DNA from: Chaetoderma sp. LZ-2023a
Taxonomy: Eukaryota; Mollusca; Caudofoveata; Chaetodermatida; Chaetodermatidae
Direction: 5' to 3'
NCBI GenBank assembly: GCA_034401795.1
Contig: CM067371.1
Location: 75,784,833 to 75,848,832 of the forward strand
Length of the DNA stretch: 64,000 nt
The notes below the pieces were generated by a model. The model was not told where the DNA came from. It searched no databases and saw only the letters and a list, made by a program, of their open reading frames with translations. Positions 12,271 to 23,325 of the stretch are shown in pieces (position 1 is the stretch's first letter; the number at the start of each line of letters is the position of its first letter). Both the position numbers and the translations under genes were made by a program.

Positions 12271-12655
12271 GGTGTAAATTTTTCAACAGTTTGGTTGATG
12301 ATGTGAATAATGAAACAGCAGATCATCTTTTAATTTAATATGAATTTTAAATTCCGACATCGGAGTGGCAAGAGTTAAAACTGTGCCGCCTACGCTCATG
12401 GTTACACCTTGCTGCGCCTAGCATTTGTCTGTATGCTGACTTGTGGAGGCCATGGTTGATCTTGCTGCTGTTGTTTTCATTTTCTGTGTTTGTCGCTATC
12501 CAAATCTCGTTCTTTATGGGCTTCTGGCTACCACAAAATGCAGACGTGGATAGCAGAGACCTATCCACTGATAATTGAAATCGCTACAGAGCATATTTTT
12601 GTCGATACATAGGCTACTCAAAGATCAGTCCACTGTATAGGAAGAATCACAGTAT
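12271..12655. other. No gene seen
   Basis: This is a gap between LINE pieces. The open frame at 12347-12568 on the minus strand has no recognised motif. Confidence 0.35.
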
Positions 12656-12659
12656 GACT

Positions 12660-14560
12660 TTGTGATGGGCTGGTATATGTATCCCTGTTCAGTCTAATTC
12701 CAAGGCTTTTTCTTTGAAGTAGATATCTAGTTTGCTCTTGAATAATGCAAGTGTTGTTGTTTCAACTATTGTAACTGGCAGTGAATTTCACTGTGGTACC
12801 ATTCTATTACCGAAAACGTGCTTGCGAATATCTTTGTTGCTGCATTTTATGTTGAGCTTGAACCCATGGCCTCTGGCCTGTGTAATACTGGATGGTTCGA
12901 AAAAGTAGTCCTTACCAATATTATAAAGATCCATGATGAGCTTGAATGTTTCAATTAAATCTCCTCGAAATTGTCTATATTTCAGTGACATTAGATTTAG
13001 GGCTTCAAGTCTTTCCATGTAGCTGTAGTCTTTGATTTGTGGGATGAATTTTGTTACTCGGCATTGAACTCTTTCTAATAGCTGTGATTGGATTTTCAAT
13101 CTTGGTGACCATGCCACATTGTGGTATTCAAGAATAGGTCTCACTAGAGACTTGTACAAGAGTGTGAAAGTAAATGGGTCAATGTTGGTAAATGTTCTCT
13201 TGATTGGTCCTATTGTGCTGTTCGCCTTGGATACGATATTCACTATATGCATATCGAAAGAAAGGTTTCTGTCAATATGCACCCCAAGTCTTTTTCTACA
13301 TCTGACATTGATACAGGATGCATATCGGGCATATTTATCATATAGTACTTGGTTTGAGGGTTATTTCTGCCAAAGGGTATGATGTGTGTTATATCTGTGT
13401 TGAAAGATAGTTTCCATATCTGTGACCACTTACATACTTTGTCTATGTTGTCTTGAATATTACTGTAGCTGGGTTGCCTTATATCTTTGTGTCGTCAGCA
13501 AATATTTTGCTGTGGCAGGTTAGCCCGTCAGGTAGGTCATTTATATATAACACAACATCAGTCTGGAATGAGGTGACAAGTGGTGTGCCACAAGAAAGTG
13601 TCCTTGGGCCTATGCTATATATATATATATATATCAGAAAAAGCATAGGCCCCAGGACACTTTCTTGTGGCACACCACTTGTCACCTCATTCCAGACTGA
13701 TGTTGTGTTATTGATCCTTACTCGCTGGCTTCTGTTACATAGGTTGTTTGCTATCCATTTGACTAAATTGTCACCAATACCATAGCTTCTCAGTTTTGTT
13801 TGGAGTCGTTGGTGTGGTACTGTATCGATTACCTTCGAGAAATCTAAATATACAGCATTGACAGATTCATTGGAGTCAAGTTTGGCTGTTATATATTCGA
13901 GTTATTCTAGTAATTGAGTTTTACATGATCTATTATGTCTGAATACATGCTGACACTTGGTAAGTAGATTGGCTTTTTCCAGAAAATGTACAATGCTGTC
14001 TCTTATAAAAGACTCTAGGACCTTACATAGGGCAGAGGTGAGACTTATTGGCCTGTAGTTGCTTAAGTCGTTTTATGGAGCCTTTTTTGTGTGTGCAGTA
14101 TAAATTTGCCATTTTCTAGATGTCATGTAATACGCCTTCTTCCGGGGACTTGTTAAAGATTATGCATGGTGGTGTACTAATATCTTTAGCTGCTTCCTTT
14201 ATTAATCTCACTGGTATTTCATCCGGGCCATTTCTTTTATTGGGGTTGAGGCCATTCAATTTATTTTCAATGGCAATAGGTGTTATTATTAAGGCTTTTA
14301 TTACAATACCATTGCCTCTGGGGCTAATGAGTGGTGTAGAATGAAGTTTTTCTGAAGTGAACATACTAGAGAAGAATTTGTTAGGAATGTTTGTGATCTG
14401 ATGTCATAGCGCCGTTAGCTGGTTTACATAGCTTGCTAATTGATTCTTGAGAACTGTTTTACTCTTGACATGGTTCCAAAAAGCTTTGGGATTTCCCTTG
14501 CTTTCACTTGCCACTTTACGTTCAAATGTCATGTTTTTTGAATAATTAAAGGTGAGATTT
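12660..14560 (-). mobile_element. CR1-like LINE fragment, pre-RT to C-terminus
   Basis: Minus-strand order: FERKVASESKGNPKAFWNHV (14530-14460, pre-RT), RNGPDEIPVRLIKEAAKDIS (about 14260-14170), SGVPQESVLGPML, then INDLPDGLTCHSKIFADDTKI (about 13480-13550). After these come a 164-residue C-terminal frame at 12788-13282 with NSTIGPIKRTF, LLYKSLVRPILEYHNVAWSP and YRQFRGDLIETFKLI. This last frame ends at a TGA where the family has a Trp (VPQ-stop-NSLP), so that break is a single TGG-to-TGA change. Other frameshifts lie upstream, so the copy is dead. A fold-back duplication splits the RT (13548-13706). Confidence 0.85.
13548..13706. repeat. Fold-back inverted duplication inside the LINE RT
   Basis: A 69-base piece (from AACACAACATCAGTCTGG to AAGCATAGG) is present as near-identical inverted arms, about 13548-13616 and 13637-13706. 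They differ at about one base and are separated by a (TA)n run and TCAGAAAA. In the LINE reading it inserts a backward copy of the SGVPQESVLGPML segment before INDLPDG. Confidence 0.85.
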
Positions 14561-14730
14561 GTATGCATAATTGTATATATGTATATATAGATATGGTAAC
14601 AGTTAGAGGAATACAAACATGAAACATTCCAGAAGCTGAATTACTGAATGATATTTTAAAATAATTTTACAAATATCAGACACAATCCAGGAGCAGAACA
14701 TAAAGGCATGTATGTCTGCGCTCTGACATC

Positions 14731-14805
14731 TACTTAACTTAACTTAACTTAACTTAACTTAACTTAGCTTAACTTAGCTTAACTTAATCTGACTTAGCTT
14801 AACTT
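14731..14805. repeat. (CTTAA)n simple repeat
   Basis: Repeats of ACTTA/ACTTAGCTTA run over about 75 bases, with a period of five that degenerates to ten. It is not flanked by other telomere-like structure. Confidence 0.85.
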
Positions 14806-15049
14806 GTGTACTCGTGTTTCAGGCTCACCTTTTTAAATTAATTAAACTATCTGCATTTGTGTATATACATGTATTGGTTACTATTTTGGAATTTGTATTG
14901 TTGTTTGTTTGAAAATGTTTTGGTATTTGCGTTGTGCTTGTATCTGTGCTCTCACAAGTTTGTGTTTTAACTTGTTTTTTTTATGCATTCCTTTATGAAG
15001 TTGACTCATTTGGGAAGGTGGTTCAGTATTATTGTTTGTATCAACTCAT

Positions 15050-15190
15050 TCAAGGACAACTATAGATATCTACATCAAAGAAAGAACTTTTGAATTGGAC
15101 TGAGCAAGCCATACTACAACAAAAACACTGAGGCAATAACAAATAACAAGCCAATGCCTTATGCCTCGTAAACTGATGATGATCATCATG
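15050..15190 (+). mobile_element. CR1-like LINE 3' tail with (GAT)n
   Basis: The signature AGATATCTACATCAAAGAAA is followed by GAATTGGACTGAGCAAGCC, the ACACTGAGGCAATAAC block and TGATGATGATC. It is the best-kept tail of this family in the window. Confidence 0.65.
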
Positions 15191-15359
15191 TTCTTTGGAT
15201 TGGAATTCCAAACATGCGCGGCACAGTGGTTTAACCCACCCTTTATATGCGGCCCACATTAATTCTTCATGTTGTTAGCGACTTTAACTTGTGCCGGTTA
15301 TCCCACAAATACTATTTCAAGTAAGCACAACTGTTTAATAAAGACTTAGAACAGTATCT

Positions 15360-15402
<43 letters not shown>

Positions 15403-15408
15403 TAATAA
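15360..15408. repeat. (AAT)n microsatellite
   Basis: The run is a pure ATA/AAT repeat of about 48 bases. Confidence 0.95.
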
Positions 15409-17055
15409 TAGTGCTGTACCTTTTTGTCACCTATAAGTATAGTAATTTATAACTGCAATAATAGGCGATGCAGTTATATTTCAGTTTTCGTAGTAGCACT
15501 AAATTACAACACTGTTTCTAATCCGTTTCCGGCTTCGATATTAGCCACACATTACCAAGTAGCCAATTCGCACCATACCCATGGCGTACCATTTTATCAT
15601 GTTTCTATTCCCCTGGGGATAGAACGTACAGCACCTTTTGAAAGCACCTAGCTAGTCAACTATAGAAGTATAGTCGACCGAGCACCCAAGCTCGGCTCCA
15701 AATAGATAGTACCGAAGTCCTAAATTTGCGTAAATTTCAAAATGGCGGACACCTCTGACTTGCCAAGAATAAATGCATATACAAATGTAAATATTGGCAA
15801 TATCGTCAATCTCTCCAACTTCTACTGTTCACGCCATACAGAAAAAGCCTGGTAGGTGGAGAAATTGACGATAGTGCCTAAATATTCCCCCTAAATAACT
15901 TAGGTTTGATGAAATTATACTTTTCTAGGTTGTATGTCAATGATTCCCAAGGTCCATTTCCTTCCCACTTTATTTCATATTCTCATATGGATGCTTTTTG
16001 ATGTCTTAGCGAACAAAAATAACCTATTTTCATAGGCCACAAAACAGACGACAGAAAGGGTTAATCAAGCCTGGTACCCGGCTCAAAATTTTCTGCAATA
16101 GTAATTGAAAGGGGTATGGGGTACCAACAAATTATAGTTAACTATTTAGCTTCTGACTGGCCATAGTAAATGCGCACATTCATTAAACCAGCAAACTGAC
16201 TGGTTAGCCAGTCGAAATTGACCTTACTTAAATGTGCGAAAACACGAAAAATACATAAAGCGAATCTGTATGTTATTTTTGATAAAATCACCCCTGAAAT
16301 CTTGTGATGGTCTTGACCAATTCGATGGGAATAGGGTTAATGAGGACCTGATTTTCAGGAAATGGATTAAGATTAAGCATGGCACGTTATAAAATCATCC
16401 TCTTCAACCAAGTCAAATAAATAAAAATTCATATAATTATCAAAACAGTTTGAAATTTGACATTTTCAAACCACGCGTTTAGTAGGTTTTCCTGAAATTG
16501 ACCAATATAACAGTGTAGTCATTTGTGAATAATTAGAAATGTGGCTTTTTCCAGACAAGCCATACGGAAAAAGCTGCCATCCTAAATTAATGCAGCTTTT
16601 TCTGTATGGCGCGCGGAAAAAGCTGCAATCGAGCAACAAATTAATGAGTGGTGCTCTACTATGAATGAATGAAATAAATATGACCATGCTATGCAGCGCT
16701 TAAACACTGTTGTCTGGTTCATTCCGATTTACTGTTCTTCAATCTATCCCCAGGAAAACATGATTAACGGGCATATTTTACATAAAATTATTGAAGAATT
16801 TGCTAAATTGTTACCCCAAAACCTTCCTAGCCCCGGTTTCCTGAATGTAATTAACCGCTTATCTGTTGAATTTCCAGTGTCAAATTCAAGACACCTGAAC
16901 AGGAAAGCCATTGAACATGAAACTACATGTAATTTGACTGGAACGTGTAGCTGCCTATTGCTCCAGTCAATGTAGTTTCAAAACATGCACCAAATATTTC
17001 TTTAATCATAAAGAATTTCAAATACTGTGTTTATGGGTGGAGGTGTTAGCGATAT
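15409..17055. other. UBA3: Region upstream of UBA3, probable 5' flank
   Basis: No coding gene was recognised. AAAATGGCGGAC at 15739-15750 resembles the ATGGCGG element often found at transcription starts. It opens a short frame (MADTSDLPRI) with a GTAAAT donor at 15787, but its phase does not fit the 17331 exon border. A hairpin pair (GCAGCTTTTTC/GAAAAAGCTGC) lies at 16557-16610. A frame at 16691-16975 has no known motif and overlaps a palindromic repeat. The region could contain the UBA3 promoter and a non-coding first exon. Confidence 0.3.
16919..16979. repeat. Small palindromic repeat (AATTTGACTGG family)
   Basis: The imperfect arms TGAAACTACAT..TTTGACTGGA and TCCAGTCAATGTAGTTTCA surround a loop of about 18 bases. 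Related palindromes occur at 18048, 20228, 23286, 47488 and 54645. Confidence 0.55.
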
Positions 17056-17265
17056 AACCCTTTACTGGTAATATCGGCCTCTGTAGTGGTCATGTGGAAT
17101 GTCCATTTGCAGGACAAGAGAAGACAATTTTTGATTTTTTTTGGAATGCCTGGCTCGATAACCGAGCCAGTCATTCCAGTGGTAAATTCTCAAAAATTGT
17201 CTTGTCCTACATTCAATAAGCAAATAATTTGAATTTGTTGAAAAAATTTAACTATTAAAGGGTTA
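17056..17265. mobile_element. piggyBac-type MITE, copy A1
   Basis: The ends read CCCTTTACTGG...TATTAAAGGG with TTAA at the right border and ATAA at the left. The interior folds back: GGAATGCCTGGCTCGATAAC pairs with CGAGCCAGTCATTCC, and the AGAAGACAATTTT block pairs with its complement. It is similar to the cleaner copy at 42668-42899. Confidence 0.65.
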
Positions 17266-17350
17266 ATGTTTTATGTCCATCAGCATTGCAGCTGTAAATC
17301 TTATGTATATGGTGTATTATATTTTCACAGAGATATCAATTTAAAGAATT

Positions 17351-17446
17351 ATGGAAACAAACTGGACGGACAGATGGAATCATGTCCGAAAGCTATTGGT
17401 GAGACCCGGACCATTTGCACACCCCGATTTTGAGCCGTGCTCAGAG
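17351..17446 (+). CDS. UBA3: UBA3 coding exon 1 of those found (N-terminus)
   Basis: The exon encodes 32 residues containing [13 protein letters not shown] and [12 protein letters not shown]. It matches the start of the conserved part of NEDD8-activating enzyme E1 catalytic subunit UBA3 (human DWEGRWNHVKKFL, SGPFTHPDFEP). The donor is GAG|GTAAGC and the exon ends in phase 0. A TTTTCACAG acceptor ends at 17330. Reading back in frame there is a TAA at 17342-17344, so ATG 17351 is the likely start unless splicing begins closer. The protein would then lack most of the roughly 30 poorly conserved N-terminal residues of the human form. UBA3 with APPBP1/NAE1 activates NEDD8 for cullin neddylation. 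Confidence 0.88.
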
Positions 17447-18047
17447 GTAAGCCTACTCTCGAACTTCTCTTTAAAAGATTATACATGTATATACCAGCAG
17501 GTACATTGTATGTTAGTTCTGAAATATTTATAACGTTAGTGTAGCGCAGCAAACTTGTGATTAACGTATAATTCAATAACATTAATGTTAGATCCTAAAA
17601 TATCCCTCTGTTGCCTAGAGCTGTGCGGCTTTGAAAATAGCAAACCCGGTGACAGTGATTACCATAATTCCAGTTTTTACTACCGGTAATATAAAGTTAA
17701 AAAAATTACCATATATTCATTTCGTAGTGTTTTACATGTATGTTGTTTCTGGGTATCGGCTTAGTAATTGAGGAGGTATGGCGTTGTAATTAAATGTATT
17801 GCCTCTAATCAGACTGGATTGTAAGATGTTTTGCTTCAAAATTTATTTGTTTTCAAAATTACATAGAAATTTACAGTGCTTACACGGGTCATATACACAG
17901 GTTTAATGCTGTAGGTATATGAACCATGTCATTAGTAAGATGATATATTTTTTTGACAGAAAGATAGGTTGAATATCTACTAACCCTTTCAATGATGAAT
18001 TTCCAATATCTCATTTTCAAGGCAAGCATACAGGATAACTGTTCAAT

Positions 18048-18109
18048 ATTTTGAAATTAATTTGACTGGACGCCATTGCTGCCTAAGGCAGTCAATTTAA
18101 TTTCAAAAT
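18048..18109. repeat. Small palindromic repeat
   Basis: The arms ATTTTGAAATTAATTTGAC and GTCAATTTAATTTCAAAAT surround about 24 bases (TGGACGCCATTGC...). Confidence 0.7.
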
Positions 18110-18222
18110 TTTCAATAGGATAAGTTTTATATCGCAAAGAGTCTACTTTTTTAGGGATTGGTCGGTTACTGAATCCCCACTTATTTGTCTACAGTTACAT
18201 ACAACTCTTGAATTACCTATTT

Positions 18223-19948
18223 TTAGCTCACCTGGCGTGAAAGGCCAAGTGAGCCTATGCCATGGCGGCTGTCCGTCGTCCGTCCATCAAATCGCTTCTT
18301 CTTAACGGCTTTACCGATTTCCACCAAATTTGGCTGAAAGGATCCTATGGTGGTACCCTCCAAAGGCTCTTTTCAGAATTTTGAATGATCAATTTTTTGG
18401 GTGAAAGTCTTAAGATTTTATGAAAAATCTACCGGAAATGGTCAAAATGCTACGCCTTAGCTGCTTGACATATTTCAACCACATTTGGATAGATAGCTTC
18501 TATGGTTGTATGCTCTAGAACTTCTATTCAGAGGTGCTTGACATATTTCAACCAAATATGGCTAGATGGCTTCTATGGTGGATAGCTCTAGAACCTCTAT
18601 TCAGAATTTTGATTGATCTATTTTTAGGGTGAAAATCTTAGATTTTATGAAAAATGTACTGGAAATTGTCAAATTGCGTCTTTTCCCTACCATTCTGAGC
18701 GATTTCAACCAAATTTGGCTGAAAAGACCCTATTGTGGTAGGCTCCAGAACTTCAATTCATAATTTTGATTCAATTTTTTTGGGTGAAAATCTTAGATTT
18801 TGTGAAAGATTTACTAGAAATGATCAAAATGCTACTCTTCCTTAGCTGCTTGACATATTTCAACCATATTAGGCTAGATGGATTCTATGGTCATAAGCTC
18901 TAGAACTTCTATTCAGAATTTTGATTGATAAATATTTCGGGTGGAAATCTTAGATTTTATGAAAAATGTACCGGAAATGGTCAAAATGCTACTCCTTACT
19001 CCTCCATAGCTGCTTTACATATTGCAACCAAATTTGCCTAGATGGATTCTATGGTAGTAAGCTCTAGAAGCTGTATTCAGAATTTTGATTAATCAATTTT
19101 TTGGCTGAAAATCTTAGATTTTATGAAAAAAATACCGGAAACGGTCAAAATATTTCAACCAAATTTGGCTAGATGGCTTCTATGGTGGTAAGCTCTAGAA
19201 CTTCTATTCAGAATTTTGATTGATCAATTTTTTGGGTGAAAATCTTAGATTTTATGAAAAATGTACCGGAAATGGTCAAAATGCTACTCCTCCATAGCTG
19301 CTTGACATATTGCAACCAAATTTGCCTAGATGGATTCTACGGTAGTAAGCTCTAGAAGCTGTATTCAGAATTTTGATTAATCAATTTTTTGGCTGAAAAT
19401 CTTAGATTTTATGAAAAAAATACCGGAAACGGTCAAAATATTTCAACCAAATTTGGCTAGATGGCTTCTATGGTTGTAAGCTCTAGATCTTCTATTCAGA
19501 ATTTTGATTGATCAATTTTTTGGCTGAAAATCTTAGATTTTATGAAAAATGTACCGGAAATTGTTAACTTGTTTCTTTTCCCTACCATTCTGAACGAGTT
19601 CAACCAAATTTGGCTGAAAGGACCCTATTGTGGTAGACTCCAGAACATCCATTCAGAATTTTGATTCATCAATTTTTTGTGTGAAAATCTTAGACTTTGT
19701 GAAAAATTTATAAGAAATGGTCAAAATGCTTCTCCTCCATAGCTGCTTCACATATTTCAACCAAATTTGGTTAGATGTATTCTATGGTGATAGGCTCCAT
19801 AACTTCAATACAGAATTCCGATTGGTCAGTTTTTCCGGTGGCCATCTTGTTTAATGTAAAGAATCGTGTATATTTAAATGCAAATGTTTCAAATGCTAAT
19901 GGTGCAGACGAGCGTCACAGGCCCACCACAGGCCCTTGGGCCTCTTGT
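18223..19948 (+). mobile_element. Hairpin-ended repeat, copy H1, with internal tandem units
   Basis: It starts TTAGCTCACCTGG, folds with GGCCAAGTGAGCC and then runs into a TCCGTCGTCCGTCC block. The body is a series of about seven to eight diverged units of roughly 150-240 bases (ATTTCAACCAAATTTGGCT, then AGAATTTTGATTGATCAAT, then AATCTTAGATTTTATGAAAA). It ends ACAGGCCCTTGGGCCTCTTG, where AGGCCCTTGGGCCT can form a hairpin. It is non-coding and probably non-autonomous. Hairpin ends without target duplications recall Helitron/Helentron-type elements, but this is an inference. Confidence 0.7.
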
Positions 19949-20227
19949 TACAAACAAGCAGTATGAGCCATGATTATCAAAAGATATGATTCACGTACAG
20001 ATACTCATATTTGTTTGCTCACGAGAATGGATTGATTCAATCTGTCACTCAATTATCTGATGTCATAATAAAATATGTCACTTGTTAGCTGATGCCGCAA
20101 ACTTCATAGCGTGGTTGGACTAGGTCTGAGGAAGAAACGAAAGTTTGACATGAAAGGAACAAAGGTCTGACAGTTAGTGTCTGAATTGTATATTTTTGTT
20201 GAATTTGCAATTTATTAAAAATTTATT

Positions 20228-20322
20228 AGAATATTTTGAAGCTAACTTCACTGAAGCTGTTGCTGTATACATGTAGGCAGCAACAACTCCCAGTCAAATT
20301 AGTATATAAATATTCAACAGCT
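20228..20322. repeat. Small palindromic repeat next to the mariner insertion
   Basis: The left arm AATATTTTGAAGC..AACTTC..TGTTGCTG pairs with CAGCAACA..CAAATT..AAATATTC. It belongs to the same family as 18048 and 47488. Confidence 0.6.
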
Positions 20323-20338
20323 TACATGTCTATACATA

Positions 20339-21976
20339 TACACCTGTGCAAAAGTTAAGCACCAGCAAAAACAATAGAACGTAGAAACATGATGGTACAA
20401 CTAGGCTGCCATACTTTTTGTCCCCGCGTTAGCTGACATAATTCCAAGTACGAAATGCACATGCATGCATGACTTCACGCCGCTTGCTGTCCGTGCGTGG
20501 CGGGAAACAGCACACGTGTTCAGTTATGTAAAAGTCCAGTTTGAGGTGTAGAACATTACATACAGATTTAGGCGACAAGATTAGGAATTTTGTGTTCATG
20601 ACCGTGGTTTATTAGTACAGAGAGAATTAGCTCTTGATTGTGAACCGCTATGGCAAGACGAAGGTTAAGTGATCGTGTGAAATGGCAAATCATAGGCATG
20701 CATACCACTGGTATGTCATGCAGAGAGATTGGCAGACAGCTGAACATTAACCATACTGTAATCAGTCGTTTGATTGCAAAACATGGGCAAACTAACGAGG
20801 TGAAGGACAGGCCTAGATCTGGAAGACCGAAGAAGACTACTGCCCGTGATGATCGAGCCCTAGTACGCCTTGTTAGGAGATCTCCATTCACCAACAGCAG
20901 AGTGCTCAGCCAGCAATGGGAAACGCGCAATAGAGTGTCAATGTCTACCGTCAAAAGGAGACTGTATGCTGCTGGCATGAAAGCTAGGAGACCTGTCAGA
21001 CGTCCTCTCCTCACTGCACACCACAAAGAGGAGCGTCTGAGGTGGTGCAACGAAAGAAGACACTGGAACATGAGATCCTGGAGACGGGTACACTGGTCCG
21101 ATGAAAGTCGGTTCCTGCTTCATGCCACAGATGGTCGAACTCGTGTATGGAGGTCCAGACGCACGGCGTACGACCAACGTAACATCATGGAAGAAGTTCC
21201 ATTTGGTGGAGGTTCCGTTATGATATGGGGGTGCATCTCATTTGATTGTCAGCTGGATCTGTTGACTGTACCTGGAACACTAAATGGACAAAGATATCAA
21301 GATTCCATACTGGATAGAGTTGTGGTCCCTCATTTTGTAAATCATGCACCTGGAACCCACCCTATATTCATGGATGACAACGCCCGACCACATCGTGCTA
21401 GAGCTGTGCATGAATACCTCCGCCAGAATGCCATCGAAACCCTACCATGGCCAGCAAGGAGCCCTGACATGAACCCTATTGAGCATATCTGGGACATTCT
21501 GGGAAACATGGTGAGAAGGAGGGATCCTCCTGTGCAGAACCTACAGGAATTAACAGACGCACTCCATCTTGAATGGCAACGAATACCACAATGGCGTATC
21601 AGTCGGTTGGTGACCAGCATGAGACGTCGTGTCCAGGCCGTCATCCAGGCACAAGGTGGATATACCCGGTGTTAATAATGACAGTCTCAAACTCGTGCAC
21701 AGATGTTAACCTTCGTTTTCAGACACCATTAATGACAATCTAGCCACGTGTCAGTTGTGTCAACGTAACCATATTCAGGCCTCGTTTTCAAGTTCAAACA
21801 AAAACATACAGTGTTTCCCCACCATCATAATCAGCATTCCTCAAGTTGCATTATTACCTCTTGCACTAAGATGGATGGGTACATAAATGTTTATGCTATT
21901 GCTTTCTTCATAGCACATGAATATACCCTCGCATGTGCGTAAAAATAGGGTGGTGCTTAACTTTTGCACAGGTGTA
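20339..21976 (+). mobile_element. Tc1/mariner transposon, apparently intact
   Basis: The terminal inverted repeats TACACCTGTGCAAAAGTTAA (20339 onwards) and their exact complement (ending 21976) run for about 26 bases without mismatch. Flanking TA dinucleotides at 20337-20338 and 21977-21978 form the target duplication. The element is about 1.64 kb with a single uninterrupted transposase gene at 20650-21675. Perfect ends and an open gene point to a recent insertion into a UBA3 intron. Confidence 0.92.
20650..21675 (+). CDS. Tc1/mariner transposase, full length
   Basis: It encodes a 341-residue DDE transposase that cuts and pastes DNA at TA sites in the nucleus. Residues 5-45 form an N-terminal helix-turn-helix (LSDRVKWQII, REIGRQLNI, TVISRLIAKH), followed by an RSGRPKKT AT-hook-like linker (56-63) and a second helix-turn-helix (about 66-108). 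The catalytic residues are D151 (HWSDESRF), D243 (MDDNARPH) and E278 (NPIEHIWD). The last two have 34 residues between them, giving DD34E. The length is usual for Tc1-like enzymes and no break is seen. The antisense frame at 20568-21071 is its shadow. Confidence 0.95.
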   Translation: MARRRLSDRVKWQIIGMHTTGMSCREIGRQLNINHTVISRLIAKHGQTNEVKDRPRSGRPKKTTARDDRALVRLVRRSPFTNSRVLSQQWETRNRVSMSTVKRRLYAAGMKARRPVRRPLLTAHHKEERLRWCNERRHWNMRSWRRVHWSDESRFLLHATDGRTRVWRSRRTAYDQRNIMEEVPFGGGSVMIWGCISFDCQLDLLTVPGTLNGQRYQDSILDRVVVPHFVNHAPGTHPIFMDDNARPHRARAVHEYLRQNAIETLPWPARSPDMNPIEHIWDILGNMVRRRDPPVQNLQELTDALHLEWQRIPQWRISRLVTSMRRRVQAVIQAQGGYTRC

Positions 21977-22297
21977 TAGTTATTTTGAAATTCTGTGATT
22001 TCAGGGTTCAAATTGTTAAAATCTATTATAGGTCGTGTACAAATTGGGCAGAGCTTAGCTAGAAATAGATCCCTGTATTGCCTCTAATCAGTCTAATGAC
22101 TGTACGATGGTTTGCATCAAAATTGATTGGTTTTTAAATTACAATACTTTCGGTTGAAAATCTATTAATGATTTGAAACAGAATTTTATTAAAAATTTAA
22201 GAAGATTTGCATGGTTAAAGATTATCATCAATTTAGACTAAATGTATAGATATTTTGAAATTGTAATTATTATTTAATATACTTGCTGTTTTGTTAG

Positions 22298-22378
22298 GTA
22301 CTAGATTTCATACATGATACATGCAAAGTTCTGGTCATTGGTGCTGGAGGACTTGGATGTGAACTTCTCAAGGACATG
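22298..22378 (+). CDS. UBA3: UBA3 exon, ATP-binding loop
   Basis: This exon has 27 codons, phase 0 at both ends, with acceptor TTGTTAG and donor ATG|GTAACT. It encodes [19 protein letters not shown], the Rossmann nucleotide-binding loop GxGGLG of E1 enzymes. It matches human UBA3 ([20 protein letters not shown]). Confidence 0.96.
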
Positions 22379-22431
22379 GTAACTAGTAATTAATTGCAAG
22401 CAATATGATAAGGTATGTTCATTTTAAACTT

Positions 22432-22692
22432 TTAACCCTTGAATTTGTTCAAGAAATTTTCAATTCTCTCATAGAAAATTTCTGTTGCAGAAAAGAAGAC
22501 TAGTTTTGAAAAAAAATAGTCTCTTGGTATGCAAATGGACATTTCTCAAGGCCACTGCAGCTTTCGTGGGCAAAATCAAAGAAGGACTGATTGCAGCTGC
22601 AGGATGTTTCTACTACTACAGCCGCAGAATACAGTAATCATATATACATACTGCAGAAGCCATTTTTGGCTGATGTGTGTGTTAAAGGGTTA
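22432..22692. mobile_element. piggyBac-type MITE, copy A3, with nested LINE tail
   Basis: The borders are TTAA|CCCTTGAATTTG and GTGTTAAAGGG|TTAA. The interior matches family features (ATGCAAATGGACATTTCTCA). A stretch at 22571-22650 (GAAGGACTGATTGCAGCTGC and following) matches the LINE tails at 34441-34505 and 35155-35205. It therefore appears to be a later insertion. Confidence 0.55.
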
Positions 22693-23285
22693 AAGAAATA
22701 TTACTGTGCCTTGGTTATTGATGTTTCATGTTATGCCATCTCTTCACCATATGTTATAATATGTGGTGAGAGAAGCTGTCATTGCATCTTTACAGAAGAA
22801 TAAGTTATTCATCCTTTTCATAATATATACAATTTGCAATTAGATAACATGGATACATATGTAACTAAAACATTGCAGAAAATATACAGAGACGTGTTCT
22901 AAATTTGCTCATTTCTCGTGTCCCGTTAAATATATACACTTGCATGAAATATGAGATGCCTTTTGATTTCTATTCAATTTGGAATGCTACCCAGCATGCA
23001 CAGCCCTAGCTCCATAATTGTTGCACCGATTGGACGCCATATACGTTTAGCCTATTGTCTTCACAAGCCAGGATTTCTCAAACAAAACCAACACCCTTGC
23101 ACGTGCAAACAGTCATTTGTCTGCCAGCTCTGGAAGCATAAGCATGCATGTAGGACATATTCATGGCAGTACATTCGACAGTCTGTATTTCAATACTGGT
23201 CCGGGAAAGTATGTCACTTTCCAGGAGAAAATAGGAGAAAGCTTTTATATACTTTGAGAATAATTTGTGTGAAAGTTGTTGCTAT

Positions 23286-23325
23286 TAAATTAATTTGACT
23301 GGAAGCTGTCAAATTAATTTCAAAA
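23286..23325. repeat. Small perfect palindrome
   Basis: AAATTAATTTGAC...GTCAAATTAATTT form perfect arms around a short loop. It is the shortest member of the family. Confidence 0.65.

Larger units (their letters stand above)
17447..22297 (+). other. UBA3: UBA3 intron
   Basis: This is a 4.9-kb GT...AG intron. It contains a palindromic repeat at 18048, the hairpin-ended repeat 18223-19948, another palindrome at 20228 and an intact mariner transposon 20339-21976. The remaining 21980-22290 is AT-rich with no feature seen. Confidence 0.85.

Noticed and set aside
14731-14805. Telomere-like repeat
   Set aside because: The CTTAA unit is not a known animal telomere unit, and the run is short and flanked by ordinary LINE debris.
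15742-15786. ATGGCGGAC... as the first coding exon of UBA3, recalling the human start MADGEEP
   Set aside because: The GTAAAT donor leaves phase 0, which does not join the UBA3 frame at 17331, and the UBA3 frame has a stop at 17342. It may still be untranslated or a start-site element.
20568-21071. 167-residue frame on the minus strand
   Set aside because: It is the antisense shadow of the mariner transposase, which has clear domains and catalytic residues.
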